Source: Zongyangia gallinarum
GTDB taxonomy: Bacteria > Bacillota > Clostridia > Oscillospirales > Ruminococcaceae
Length of the DNA: 64,000 nt
Assembly: GCA_904419315.1 (NCBI GenBank)
Contig: CAJFQY010000006.1
Location: 1 to 64,000 of the forward strand
Direction of reading: 5' to 3'
Positions 1 through 8,532 of this stretch are shown in pieces. Position 1 is the first letter of the stretch. The number at the start of each line of letters is the position of its first letter. The translations under genes and the position numbers were made by a program. The notes under the pieces are model-generated. The model did not search any database and was not told where the DNA came from. It saw only the letters and a program-made list of their open reading frames with translations.

Positions 1-1
1 C

Positions 2-946
2 AATTACAAGTGTAGCGCAAAGTGCCGCCACTGCTGTTATAGTTCCTCTCCCAGCTGGCCCGGTGATTACATGAGTGACGATATGGCTCATAAGGTCTTC
101 CGCTTTATGGTAGATCACCATGTCCGTAGCTGCCATATCGGAGGGGGCGAACCCTTCTTAAAACAGGATCAGCTTTTAGCCGTCTGCACACTTGCTAGGG
201 AATATGGCATTCATATTGAATACATCGAAACCAACGGCAGCTGGAACATCAAGGAAGAGAAAACCCTACAGCTGCTTCGGAAGCTTTTGTCCGTTGGGGT
301 AGGGTGTCTGCTCATTTCGGTGGATCCATTTCACAATGAATACGTCCCCTATCAAAAACAAAAAAGCCTTATCTCCCTCTGCCGCAAAGTGGGGATGGAA
401 ACCTTTGTTTGGCCTGGGAATTTCGGCAGCGATCTGAGCATGCTGGATACCAGCGTTCCCCATCGCATTGAGGAATACGACGCCTTTTTCGGCGGCAATT
501 ATAAGGTGGATGCCACCCGCTCCTATGGGCTCAACTGCAATGGACGTGCCATCTCTCTGTGCCGGGATGCCTACGAACTGCATCCTTTTGACCAGCTTGT
601 GGGCGCTATTTCCCCCTGCACCCCTCTTGTCTCCACCGGCCATTGCCATCTGGATTTATACGGTCATTATATTCCACCTATCTGCACTGGCTTTGTCATT
701 GACATGGAGGATCTGGATGTCCCCATTTCCCCAGAAAAATATCCTGCGCTTACCGCCGCCTATGAGGGCGGGATGAAAGGTCTCTATCAGTATGCGCAAG
801 AGCTGGGATTTGCACCTTCCCGTTCCACCTATGTCAACCGGTGCGATCTTTGTTTTGACATCAAGCGGTATCTGTGCCGGGAACATCCCACCGCGGATAT
901 TGGATATCCCTCTTATTTTGAACAAAGCGACTATGACCAAAACTAG
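2..946 (+). CDS. Radical SAM protein, 5' end outside the window
   Basis: The frame is open from base 2 and reads through a CX3CX2C cysteine triad at bases 11-34, the SAM-cleaving [4Fe-4S] motif of radical SAM enzymes. The gene therefore starts left of the window; the ATG at base 71 is internal. About 314 residues are visible. A GGGEP-type motif (SAM-binding in this family) lies near residue 47. The C-terminal part is cysteine-rich, with cysteines near residues 205, 219, 280, 283 and 292, and could hold a second cluster as in SPASM or twitch domains. The substrate is unknown. It ends at a strong hairpin terminator shared with the convergent PHP gene. Confidence 0.8.
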   Translation, partial: NYKCSAKCRHCCYSSSPSWPGDYMSDDMAHKVFRFMVDHHVRSCHIGGGEPFLKQDQLLAVCTLAREYGIHIEYIETNGSWNIKEEKTLQLLRKLLSVGVGCLLISVDPFHNEYVPYQKQKSLISLCRKVGMETFVWPGNFGSDLSMLDTSVPHRIEEYDAFFGGNYKVDATRSYGLNCNGRAISLCRDAYELHPFDQLVGAISPCTPLVSTGHCHLDLYGHYIPPICTGFVIDMEDLDVPISPEKYPALTAAYEGGMKGLYQYAQELGFAPSRSTYVNRCDLCFDIKRYLCREHPTADIGYPSYFEQSDYDQN

Positions 947-980
947 CAGCGGAGTTTTCTATTGTTTTAATACATACAAA

Positions 981-1016
981 ACCGGCAGCCGGAAGATACC
1001 GGCTGCCGGTTCTTTT
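981..1016. terminator. Bidirectional rho-independent terminator
   Basis: Perfect 12-bp GC-rich arms (981-992 and 999-1010) around a 6-nt loop, followed by TCTTTT. It lies between the convergent radical SAM and PHP genes. Confidence 0.85.
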
Positions 1017-1887
1017 ATTCTTCGGTGAACTCGCCTTCTATAGAAATATCCCCCAAATGAAGCTGTGCCAGCTGTGTTTTGTTGACACCGATGTCCAAGA
1101 TTCCCCCTGCATAAGTCTTCTGAAATTCACCGTGGCAGTCGCTGCCGCTGGTCATTAGAAGTTCCCTTTGCCGGCAAAAGTCTAAGGCATCCTGGGTCTG
1201 CCAGGAGGTATGCAATGGATATATACATTCAATTCCATCCAAATCGCAGGTAAATAACCGCCTGATTTGGGCTACATACTGTCCCCGATCTCCCTTGATG
1301 GAATATCCTGGATGAGCCAATACCGCAAATCCGCCGGCCTGATGGATGGCTCGGCAGGCTTCTTCCACACTGACAAAGCCAGCTTTTGCATAGCTGCATT
1401 TGTACTTTCCATATAAAAGCATGACTCCATCAAAATCTCTGGCAATGCCACGGTCGAGAAAATAGTTGAGGGCAGGCCATCCACCTCGGGCCGGATCGTT
1501 TTCATAGGCAAGAAAGTCCGCCATGGATACCCGGCTATCATCTGCCTCCATCTTCTCCAGAAGATCGATGCTCATCCGATCCAGCTTCCGCCGGTTTTCC
1601 CTGACAAGGCTGGCAAAAGCGGCATCCTTCTCGTCAAATCCATAGGCGAGAATATGGTATACGCGGTTTTCGAAGGCACAATCCAGTTCCACCCCTTTGA
1701 TCCAGCAAAGCCCTTGTTTTTCCGCCGCGGCAGCCAGACGAGGCAGAGCATCGATGCAGTTATGGTCACAGATGGAAATTAGCGACACACCCCGTTTAGC
1801 CGCTCTCTGACATATTTCCTCTGGGGTCATAGTTCCATCGGAACAGGTAGAGTGGATGTGCAGGTCCACATAGGATTGCTTGTCCAT
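1015..1887 (-). CDS. PHP domain phosphoesterase
   Basis: This 290-residue protein starts with the PHP metal-binding motif (H10-x-H12, in DLHIHSTCSDGT). It also has an Asp-His motif (ICDHNCID) near residue 40, a GVELDC segment near 65 and SGSDCH near 250. These fit a metal-dependent phosphoesterase of the TrpH/YciV type, which acts on nucleotide or oligonucleotide phosphates; the exact substrate is unknown. AAGGAGAG lies just upstream of the ATG at 1887. The gene is divergent from the patatin gene and shares the terminator at 981-1016 with the radical SAM gene. Confidence 0.85.
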   Translation of the reverse strand: MDKQSYVDLHIHSTCSDGTMTPEEICQRAAKRGVSLISICDHNCIDALPRLAAAAEKQGLCWIKGVELDCAFENRVYHILAYGFDEKDAAFASLVRENRRKLDRMSIDLLEKMEADDSRVSMADFLAYENDPARGGWPALNYFLDRGIARDFDGVMLLYGKYKCSYAKAGFVSVEEACRAIHQAGGFAVLAHPGYSIKGDRGQYVAQIRRLFTCDLDGIECIYPLHTSWQTQDALDFCRQRELLMTSGSDCHGEFQKTYAGGILDIGVNKTQLAQLHLGDISIEGEFTEE

Positions 1888-2005
1888 TGCGCTATTTCTC
1901 TCCTTTCTTTTTCTATTATACCCAGCCGGAATTTTCGGTCAATTGAAAAAGCTGAACAAACCCATTATAATAATAGGAAAGATTTCACAAAAAGGAGCAA
2001 AACTC

Positions 2006-2854
2006 ATGGAAAAAACCGGACTGATTCTCGAAGGTGGTGGCATGCGTGGGCTATACACCATCGGTGTTTTGGATTATTTCATGGATCACGACCTCTATCT
2101 CCCCTATGTGGTAGGGGTTTCCGCCGGCGCATGCAACGGCTGCTCCTATGTCAGCCGGCAGCGGGGCCGCAACTATAAGATCAACATCGGATATATCCGT
2201 GACCCAAGATATCTAAGCCTGCGCAGTCTGATAAAGACTGGTTCCCTCTTTGGCATGGACTTTATCTTTAAGGATATGCCCCACCATCTGGTTCCCTTGG
2301 ATTATGATACCTTCTATAACAGCGACACCGTCTTTTATATCGGCACCACCGACTGCAATACCGGAAAAGAGCATTTCTTCTCCAAGGAGGAAATGGATTA
2401 CGATTGCACACCATTGGCCGCTTCCTCCTCCCTGCCTATCCTCTCCCCCATTGTCCACTACCAAGGATTGGAGCTGATGGATGGCGGCATCGCCGATTCC
2501 ATCCCCATTGACAAATCCATCTCCGATGGCAACACCAAGCATGTGGTCGTCCTCACCCGGGACCGAGGTTACCGGAAGGGGCCGGGGAAGCACATGAACC
2601 TGCTCCGCCGCAAGTACCGTAAATATCCCGCTTTTGTCAAGGCGTTAGAAAACCGGCACATCATGTATAACCACACGCTGGACAAATTGCGGCAGATGGA
2701 AGACGAGGGATCTGCCTTTGTCATCGCTCCCCAGGCGCCGGTTCCTGTAAAAAGCACCAGTAAAAACAAGGAAAAGCTTCAGGCTCTTTATGACACAGGT
2801 TACCTGGACGCTTCCCGTTGTTTTGACCGTCTGTTAGAATTTCTGGAAAAATAG
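2006..2854 (+). CDS. Patatin-like phospholipase
   Basis: The start is the ATG at 2006, behind AAAGGAG; the frame is open further upstream but that part runs through the PHP promoter region. The 282-residue protein has the patatin oxyanion motif (GGGMRG, residues 10-15), a GVSAG nucleophile elbow with Ser39, and the catalytic Asp in DGG (Asp159), giving a complete Ser-Asp dyad. It resembles the bacterial patatin/YjjU group and probably hydrolyses acyl lipids in the cytoplasm or at the membrane. It has no signal peptide. The C-terminal third is basic. Confidence 0.88.
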   Translation: MEKTGLILEGGGMRGLYTIGVLDYFMDHDLYLPYVVGVSAGACNGCSYVSRQRGRNYKINIGYIRDPRYLSLRSLIKTGSLFGMDFIFKDMPHHLVPLDYDTFYNSDTVFYIGTTDCNTGKEHFFSKEEMDYDCTPLAASSSLPILSPIVHYQGLELMDGGIADSIPIDKSISDGNTKHVVVLTRDRGYRKGPGKHMNLLRRKYRKYPAFVKALENRHIMYNHTLDKLRQMEDEGSAFVIAPQAPVPVKSTSKNKEKLQALYDTGYLDASRCFDRLLEFLEK

Positions 2855-2857
2855 CTA

Positions 2858-2889
2858 AAAAGGACCGGGGAAATATCCCCAGTCCTTTT
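2858..2889. terminator. Bidirectional terminator between patatin and pgsA
   Basis: Arms at 2858-2870 and 2877-2889 (AAAAGGAC.GGGG / CCCC.GTCCTTTT) with one mismatch; A-rich on the left and T-rich on the right, so it can serve both convergent genes. Confidence 0.8.
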
Positions 2890-3454
2890 ATTTTTTATCT
2901 TTCGTCGTCTTTTTCAGTTCCTTATAGATGGGCAGATACATCACAAAAGAAAAAATCATAAACGCCGCTGAAATACAAATCAGCACAGTGGTCACCGTCA
3001 TATCCAGTGTGGGAAATGCGATAGTGATGAGCATAACCACATAAAAAATCACCGTAGAAACCTTACCAAACCAGCGGGCGCCGTCGATTTTCGCCCCATC
3101 CCGCAGAAGGCGAAAGCCTCCGATCATCATCAGGAATTCTTTAATGATAAAGATGGAAAGAAGCACTGCCATGGCAGGAATCCGGATGGATAAGCAGATC
3201 GCCACCGTTCCCTGGGTCAGCTTGTCCGCAATGGGATCAATAATCTTTCCGAAATCGGTAATCATATGAAAATGTCTGGCAATGATGCCATCTGCCATAT
3301 CCGTCAGGCCTGAAAGAAGGATAATAAACGCTGCAACATAATATTCTTTGGCCGTCTCCGCCGTGAGATAACAGTAAGCGAAAATCGGGATGAGCAGGAT
3401 CCTGATCAGCGAAAGCAGATTCGGTATATTCCAAATTTTTTTTGTATCCAACAA
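2888..3454 (-). CDS. pgsA: CDP-diacylglycerol--glycerol-3-phosphate 3-phosphatidyltransferase
   Basis: The 188-residue membrane enzyme contains the full CDP-alcohol phosphotransferase motif DG-x2-AR-x8-G-x3-D-x3-D (D55, G56, A59, R60, G69, D73, D77). Four to six hydrophobic helices surround it. It makes phosphatidylglycerol phosphate, the precursor of phosphatidylglycerol and cardiolipin. Two tandem TTG codons (3454 and 3451) follow GGAGG; either may be the start, and no ATG fits. Other CDP-alcohol transferases are possible, but length and motif spacing fit PgsA. Confidence 0.9.
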   Translation of the reverse strand: MLDTKKIWNIPNLLSLIRILLIPIFAYCYLTAETAKEYYVAAFIILLSGLTDMADGIIARHFHMITDFGKIIDPIADKLTQGTVAICLSIRIPAMAVLLSIFIIKEFLMMIGGFRLLRDGAKIDGARWFGKVSTVIFYVVMLITIAFPTLDMTVTTVLICISAAFMIFSFVMYLPIYKELKKTTKDKK

Positions 3455-3527
3455 TGATACCTCCGCAACTGTGGCGATTTCATCATGGACTGCGGGATCA
3501 TCTGTCAGCAGCCCAGCACTTCGATAA

Positions 3528-3559
3528 CAGAATAATTATAACACACTCGGATTATTCTG
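3528..3559 (-). promoter_or_regulatory. Extended -10 promoter of pgsA inside an inverted repeat
   Basis: On the minus strand TGTTATAAT (bases 3535-3543) forms an extended -10. It is enclosed by perfect 8-bp inverted arms CAGAATAA (3528-3535) and TTATTCTG (3552-3559). The repeat could be an operator or could be chance in AT-rich DNA. Confidence 0.5.
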
Positions 3560-3730
3560 AACATACATTTCTTTTATTTTCAATAAAAAGCTTCACACAT
3601 TGTTTGTTGACGCACCTTCTCATCCATGTTACCATGTATCATAACACAGTGTTTTGGGAATAACCATTAATTTTTTATTACGTTTTCCTTCCTTTGTTCG
3701 CTGTGCGGTATTTGATGAAATGAGGATTTT

Positions 3731-4057
3731 ATGATGAAATTTTCCCTGCGAACCAGGCTGATCCTATGCGCCTGCTCCATTGTGCTCATGCAGTTGTTCC
3801 TTTACCTGGGTGTCACCTTTATAAATCCCTTTTTCCTGGTGATCACCCTGCTCCCCCTGCTCACCATCGCATTGTCCGTGGCACTTGTCCTGCTGGTCAA
3901 AAATCTCTGGATGGTCATCGGCGTCTTTGCTATCTCATTCATTTTAGGTATGTTTATCTTTTTCAATCCCACTTTTTGGGTTTGGTCGCTGGGTTATACC
4001 CTTCTTTCCTTGGCTACCTGCGTCCTTGTGGGACTCTTTACCCGGCGCCATACCTGA
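3731..4057 (+). CDS. Small integral membrane protein of unknown function
   Basis: The product has 108 residues, nearly all in three or four hydrophobic segments (about 10-30, 33-52, 55-75 and 80-100), with basic residues at both ends. No family was recognised. Two adjacent ATG codons (3731, 3734) follow TGAGGA. The gene stands alone and ends before a long perfect hairpin terminator. Confidence 0.65.
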   Translation: MMKFSLRTRLILCACSIVLMQLFLYLGVTFINPFFLVITLLPLLTIALSVALVLLVKNLWMVIGVFAISFILGMFIFFNPTFWVWSLGYTLLSLATCVLVGLFTRRHT

Positions 4058-4103
4058 TGCCGCATCCACTTTCTGTTGAATCTATCTCCCCGCGCAAATA
4101 AAA

Positions 4104-4147
4104 AGCAGAAAAATACCGCTGACAGTTGCCGGCGGTATTTTTCTGCT
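4104..4147. terminator. Strong hairpin terminator
   Basis: Perfect 16-bp arms at 4104-4119 and 4132-4147 with a T-rich right arm. It follows the small membrane protein gene. Confidence 0.8.
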
Positions 4148-4417
4148 GGAGACGAACTAAAAAGTTCAGGATGGAGGAAAGAATAATATTTAAAAAGAGG
4201 GAAAATCAATAGTACTCTCACTTTAATGACAACTTGATTATAACACAAGGTTGTCTCTCCGTCAAAGCTTCCGTATAAAATTCATAAAAAATTCACACAC
4301 TTTTTCTCTGTCAGCAATATCGTCAGAAAACCCGATGGAAAACTATTTAATTTTCAAGTCCATTTGTTATAATGAAAGCAATGATACATCTTTATTTTCA
4401 TTGAAGGAGGAAGAAAT
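4148..4417 (+). promoter_or_regulatory. Intergenic region with promoter for the flavin-binding protein
   Basis: This stretch is AT-rich and codes for nothing convincing. TGTTATAAT at 4365-4373 is an extended -10 about 45 bases ahead of the next start codon. No clear -35 was seen. The ribosome site GGAGGA precedes the ATG at 4418. Confidence 0.55.
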
Positions 4418-4978
4418 ATGAGAAAAGACTTTGGAGCTAAGCCTCTTTTATATCCCCAGCCTGTGCTGATCATTGCTACCTATGGCGAGGATGGAACTCC
4501 TGACGCTATGAACGCCGCCTGGGGCGGCATCAGCGAATCTAATCAGGTTACCATGTGCCTGAGCGCCGAGCACAAAACAGTAAAAAATATTTTGGCTCGT
4601 GGTGCTTTCACCATCAGCATGGCGGATGCTGCTCATGTGGTGGCTTGTGATTATGTGGGGATTGTATCTGGCAACGACGTCCCTGACAAGATGGACCGAG
4701 CGGGATTCCACACCACCAAAAGCCAATTGGTGGACGCCCCCTTGATCGACGAGCTGCCCATGGCCTTGGAATGCAAGCTGATTAGTTATGATGCTTCTTC
4801 CTGCCGCCTGGTTGGGGAGATCGTCAATGTCAGCGCGGATGAACGCATCCTCAATGAGAAAGGGAATATCGATCCCCAGAAATTGGAGCCTATTACCTTT
4901 GACCCTGCCAACAACGCCTATCTAAAGCTAGGGGAAAAGGTGGGCAACGCCTTTCGGGATGGAATAAGCCTTAAGTAA
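4418..4978 (+). CDS. Flavin reductase-like / flavoredoxin family protein
   Basis: The 186-residue protein matches the FMN-binding split-barrel flavoredoxin group: an N-terminal KPLLYPQPVLIIATY-type strand, the conserved NAAWGG segment near residue 35, and a C-terminal GEKVGNAF tail. Family members bind FMN and act as flavin reductases or electron carriers in anaerobes. The partner is not evident from neighbours. GGAGGAAG precedes the ATG. It is a single-gene unit followed by a strong terminator. Confidence 0.85.
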   Translation: MRKDFGAKPLLYPQPVLIIATYGEDGTPDAMNAAWGGISESNQVTMCLSAEHKTVKNILARGAFTISMADAAHVVACDYVGIVSGNDVPDKMDRAGFHTTKSQLVDAPLIDELPMALECKLISYDASSCRLVGEIVNVSADERILNEKGNIDPQKLEPITFDPANNAYLKLGEKVGNAFRDGISLK

Positions 4979-4991
4979 GCCTTCGAGACAG

Positions 4992-5027
4992 AAAAAGGTG
5001 GATGGGAAAAATCCCATCCACCTTTTT
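4992..5027. terminator. Bidirectional terminator
   Basis: Perfect 16-bp arms (4992-5007 and 5012-5027), AAAAAGG at one end and CCTTTTT at the other. It separates the convergent flavin-binding and homocysteine methyltransferase genes. Confidence 0.88.
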
Positions 5028-5035
5028 GTCATCTT

Positions 5036-6265
5036 CTAAAAAAGTAAAGCTCCGTAGCCATCCGCGATTTTCTGCAAAACCTCGTGCTCCAGATCGGATT
5101 GGGAACTGCATACAAGAGCCCGGCCCGGATAGTAGATCAGCGCCATTTCCAGTGCGCCCTCACTATCAGAAAGAAAAGCTACAGGCAAATCTGTCATGTG
5201 GGCGTTCTGGGCAAAATGATAGGCATCGTCGGCAGTGGGAACCTCCACCAGAACCGCATCCCAGCCCTGATCCTCTGCCTCCAGGATCTCCTCTGTCATA
5301 TCCACCTCGCAGGAGAGGGGTTTCGAAAACTCCAGATCTTCGCTGAGGAAAAAGACCTCGTCATAATTGCAGGCGATAATGTCCTCCGGGTCCGGCTTTG
5401 GCAGTTCTCTGCCGGAAAAGTCATATTCCTCCATCATTCGGTGGAGCGCTCCGATATGCGCGGGTGTCGTACCACAGCATCCGCCTATGATGGAAGCTCC
5501 TGCATCCAGCAGGGTTTTCACCTTCTCTGCCATTTCCACAGGCGTTGTGGCATAGTTCCCATCTGCGTCGAGCCTTCCCAAATTGGGCTTCACAATAAGG
5601 GGGACTGTGGCATAATGAGACAACTTTTCTAGCTGCTGCGCCATTTGGTCGTAGTCATCTGTACAGTTGATGCCAAATGCCTGGACTCCTAAGGACTGCG
5701 CCGTTACCATACAGGCCAGCAGATTGGAGCCATCTAAGGTGTCCCCCTCGCTGTCCATGGTCATGGTGACATACACCGGAAGCCCTGTCTGCCGGGCACC
5801 TAGCACAGCCGCCCGCATCCCTGTCATGGAAATCATCGTTTCACAGACGATCAGATCTACCCCTGCATGTTTGAGGGCAAAAGCCTGTTCACTGTAAATG
5901 TTGACAAGCTCCAAAAACGGCGTCTCTCCAAAAGGCTCGACAGAAAGATTGGTGGGAGCGATATCTCCAGCCACCAACACACCTGTACCTTGGGCCGCCC
6001 CCTTGGTAAGGGCCACCAACTTGGCATTGATCTCCTCTACCTTGTCCTGAAGGCCAAATCGGGCCAGCATGGCACGATTGGCGGTAAAGGTAGGCGCATA
6101 AAGGACCTTAGCGCCGTTTACAATATATTCTTTTTGCAGATTTTGAAGCACATCCGGGTGTTCCAAAATCCACAATTCTGGACACGCGTCCTTGGGCATG
6201 CCCGCTTGATACAAATTGGTTGCTGTTGCGCCATCCAATAATCGGGGTGGCAAGGGTACTTCCAT
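5036..6265 (-). CDS. Homocysteine S-methyltransferase family protein with C-terminal extension
   Basis: The first ~290 residues are a homocysteine methyltransferase barrel like the N-terminal module of MetH. It opens with LLDGATATNLYQAG and carries the zinc cysteines in GINCTDD and GGCCGT. A further ~120 residues follow that are neither a complete pterin nor a cobalamin domain; they may be a degenerate start of the folate-binding module or a separate small domain. The likely role is methyl transfer to homocysteine, perhaps with a partner methyl-donor protein. The start at 6265 is chosen because AAGGAG lies 6 bases upstream; 15 further codons are open upstream. 409 residues. Confidence 0.8.
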   Translation of the reverse strand: MEVPLPPRLLDGATATNLYQAGMPKDACPELWILEHPDVLQNLQKEYIVNGAKVLYAPTFTANRAMLARFGLQDKVEEINAKLVALTKGAAQGTGVLVAGDIAPTNLSVEPFGETPFLELVNIYSEQAFALKHAGVDLIVCETMISMTGMRAAVLGARQTGLPVYVTMTMDSEGDTLDGSNLLACMVTAQSLGVQAFGINCTDDYDQMAQQLEKLSHYATVPLIVKPNLGRLDADGNYATTPVEMAEKVKTLLDAGASIIGGCCGTTPAHIGALHRMMEEYDFSGRELPKPDPEDIIACNYDEVFFLSEDLEFSKPLSCEVDMTEEILEAEDQGWDAVLVEVPTADDAYHFAQNAHMTDLPVAFLSDSEGALEMALIYYPGRALVCSSQSDLEHEVLQKIADGYGALLF

Positions 6266-6376
6266 TGATTTCTCCTTTTCTGCCCGGTAAAACCGGAGCG
6301 ATATGTTCATGTTCCCTGCCCATAAAAATTTGCAGCGAAGGGAGATTCTATCCCTACTGCGTCTGCTGGCAAAGGG

Positions 6377-8071
6377 TTACATGGTTTCAGGTACATTGAT
6401 TTTCAGCATGGTCAGCACATTGCGGATGACGGTGCGGGTCGCCAGGCACAGGGCCAGGCGGGCCTGCATCACATCCTCAGCTTCCCCTTTAACCCGGCAG
6501 GCATTGTAGAACTTGTGGAATTTGTTGGCCAACTCAATGACATACCGGGTAATCCGGGCCGGATCGTAGGTTCGGGCGGATTCTAAAATTTCCGAAGGAT
6601 AGATGGCCATGTGTCGAATGAGTTCAATTTCCTCCGGCTGGGTAAAGCAGCGCAGGTCATCCAGCTGTCTTTCCTTGGGAGAGATGCCTTCCGCTGCCAG
6701 GTTTTTCAGAATGGAACAGATCCTGGCGTGGGCATACTGGACATAATAAACCGGGTTTTGAGAGGATTGCTCTACCGCCAGTCCCAGGTCAAACTCCATC
6801 TGGCTGCCCGGCTCCCGCATATTAAAGAGGAAACGGGCCGCGTCAATGGGCACTTCGTCCAGAAGATCGGTGAGGGTAATGGCTTTGCCGGTACGCTTGC
6901 TCATCCGCACCACTTCCCCATCCCGGGTCAGACGGACCAGTTGCATCAATACAATGTCCAGGCGGTTGCCGTTTAAGCCGATGGCATCCATGGCTCCTTT
7001 GAGCCGGGCTACATGGCCGTGGTGATCTGCGCCCCAGACATTGATCACCCGATCAAAGCCCCGAACTGCGAACTTATTATAATGATAAGCGATATCCGCC
7101 GCGAAATAGGTCGGATTTCCATTGGCCCGGATCAGGACCTCGTCCTTCTCCCCGCCATAGGCCGTGGCTTTATACCAAATGGCGCCATCCTTTTCATAGG
7201 TAAGGCCCTTTTCCGACAGGGTCTTGACGATGTCGTCAATGGCTCCGCTTTCATGGAGGGTACTCTCCCTAAACCAGACATCATAGGTAATCCGATATTT
7301 TTCCAGGTCGGTTTTGAGCCCTTCGATATTCTTAGGCAGCGCATAAGCCACCAAAGCGTCACGGCGCTCCTTTTCCTCTGCGTCTACATAGGCATCCCCA
7401 TGAATATCGGCAAACTCCTGTGCCCGGATCTTAATGTCCTCACCGTGATAGCCGTCCTCTGGGAAGGGAACCGCCTCTTCCCCCTGATAGATTTGAAGAT
7501 AACGGGCCTCCAAGGATTTTCCAAACTTTTCAATCTGATTGCCAGCGTCGTTGACATAAAACTCCCGGGTCACATCATAGCCGGCCCAATCCAGCACTGC
7601 TGCCAGGCAATCCCCCAAGGCGCCGCCCCGGGCATTGCCCATGTGCATGGGGCCGGTGGGATTGGCGGAGACAAACTCCACCATTATCTTTTGATTGCCT
7701 CCCTCCTGGGAGCGTCCATAGTTTTCCCCGTCAGCTTCAATGGCCTTGATAACCCTGGCAAACCATTCCTTGGAGAGGAAAAAGTTGAGGAAACCAGGCC
7801 CAGCCATCTCACAGCGCTCAAAATAGGTGCCATCAAAGATCATCCGCTCCATCAGGATGGTGGCGATCTGCCGCGGATTCATCTTCAGGGCCTTGGCGCA
7901 GACCATGGCCACATTGGCGGCAAAGTCGCCGTGGCTTTTGTCGTTGGGGATTTCAATGGTAAAGGGGGGCAGGGGCACCGGCTCAAATTTACCGTCAGCC
8001 ACTGCCATCCCCATGGCTTTCATAATCACTTCTTTGAGCTGTTCATTCGCTTCTTTAACCAGATTTGCCAT
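6377..8071 (-). CDS. argS: Arginyl-tRNA synthetase
   Basis: A class I synthetase of 564 residues, normal length for ArgS. It shows the N-terminal Add1-like region, the HMGNARGG version of the HIGH motif near residue 140, a KMSKS-like VRMSKRTG motif near 385, and a C-terminal DALR-type anticodon-binding domain ending in INVPETM. It charges tRNA-Arg in the cytoplasm. The ATG directly abuts the stop of the upstream DUF1934 gene, and its ribosome site GGAG lies inside that gene, so the two are translationally coupled. Confidence 0.96.
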   Translation of the reverse strand: MANLVKEANEQLKEVIMKAMGMAVADGKFEPVPLPPFTIEIPNDKSHGDFAANVAMVCAKALKMNPRQIATILMERMIFDGTYFERCEMAGPGFLNFFLSKEWFARVIKAIEADGENYGRSQEGGNQKIMVEFVSANPTGPMHMGNARGGALGDCLAAVLDWAGYDVTREFYVNDAGNQIEKFGKSLEARYLQIYQGEEAVPFPEDGYHGEDIKIRAQEFADIHGDAYVDAEEKERRDALVAYALPKNIEGLKTDLEKYRITYDVWFRESTLHESGAIDDIVKTLSEKGLTYEKDGAIWYKATAYGGEKDEVLIRANGNPTYFAADIAYHYNKFAVRGFDRVINVWGADHHGHVARLKGAMDAIGLNGNRLDIVLMQLVRLTRDGEVVRMSKRTGKAITLTDLLDEVPIDAARFLFNMREPGSQMEFDLGLAVEQSSQNPVYYVQYAHARICSILKNLAAEGISPKERQLDDLRCFTQPEEIELIRHMAIYPSEILESARTYDPARITRYVIELANKFHKFYNACRVKGEAEDVMQARLALCLATRTVIRNVLTMLKINVPETM

Positions 8072-8500
8072 CTATCCGTTGCACTCCTTGATGTTAATCG
8101 ACACTTCATTTTCACTGGCAAGGCAGGCATTGACATCCAGAGAATACTGAAAATGGATATCACCGCCGTGGCTGTCCAGACCGTTGCGGATGTTGCTGCC
8201 CAACACCCCCACCATCAGATCCCCCATTTCGGTGGCATAATGGCACTGATGGCGTCTTCCTTTTTCTACAATAAGCTGAGAACAGCAGGGACCGGACCGG
8301 ATCATGGTAACCATATCGTTGCCTTTGACCTTCAGCGTGGTCTTACAGCCATCATATCCCGTGGCTCCGCTTTCATCATAGCGGATATACTGGATGCCGT
8401 CCCGGATGTAGTAATTTCCCATGGTGGTCAGTTCCACGATATCGTCTTCGCCGTCCACCCGCTGTTTTCCTTTAATTGAAATAATAACTTCCTTTTTCAA
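8072..8500 (-). CDS. DUF1934 (YwiB-like) beta-barrel protein
   Basis: The product is about 142 residues if the TTG at 8500 is used; no ATG fits, and GAAAGGAAA lies somewhat far (about 14 bases) upstream. The sequence starts LKKEVIISIKGKQ and has the strand-rich pattern with a YIRYDES segment that marks DUF1934, a lipocalin-like fold of unknown function. In B. subtilis the homologue ywiB also lies next to argS, which supports the call. It sits between murI and argS in the same operon. Reading upstream of 8500 would overlap the murI end. Confidence 0.75.
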   Translation of the reverse strand: MKKEVIISIKGKQRVDGEDDIVELTTMGNYYIRDGIQYIRYDESGATGYDGCKTTLKVKGNDMVTMIRSGPCCSQLIVEKGRRHQCHYATEMGDLMVGVLGSNIRNGLDSHGGDIHFQYSLDVNACLASENEVSINIKECNG

Positions 8501-8532
8501 AGTTTTTGCACTTTCCTTTCGCGCAAATAGTC

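Noticed and set aside
7013..8479. 488-codon open frame on the plus strand
   Set aside because: It lies opposite argS and DUF1934, has no family resemblance, and reflects codon bias of the real minus-strand genes.
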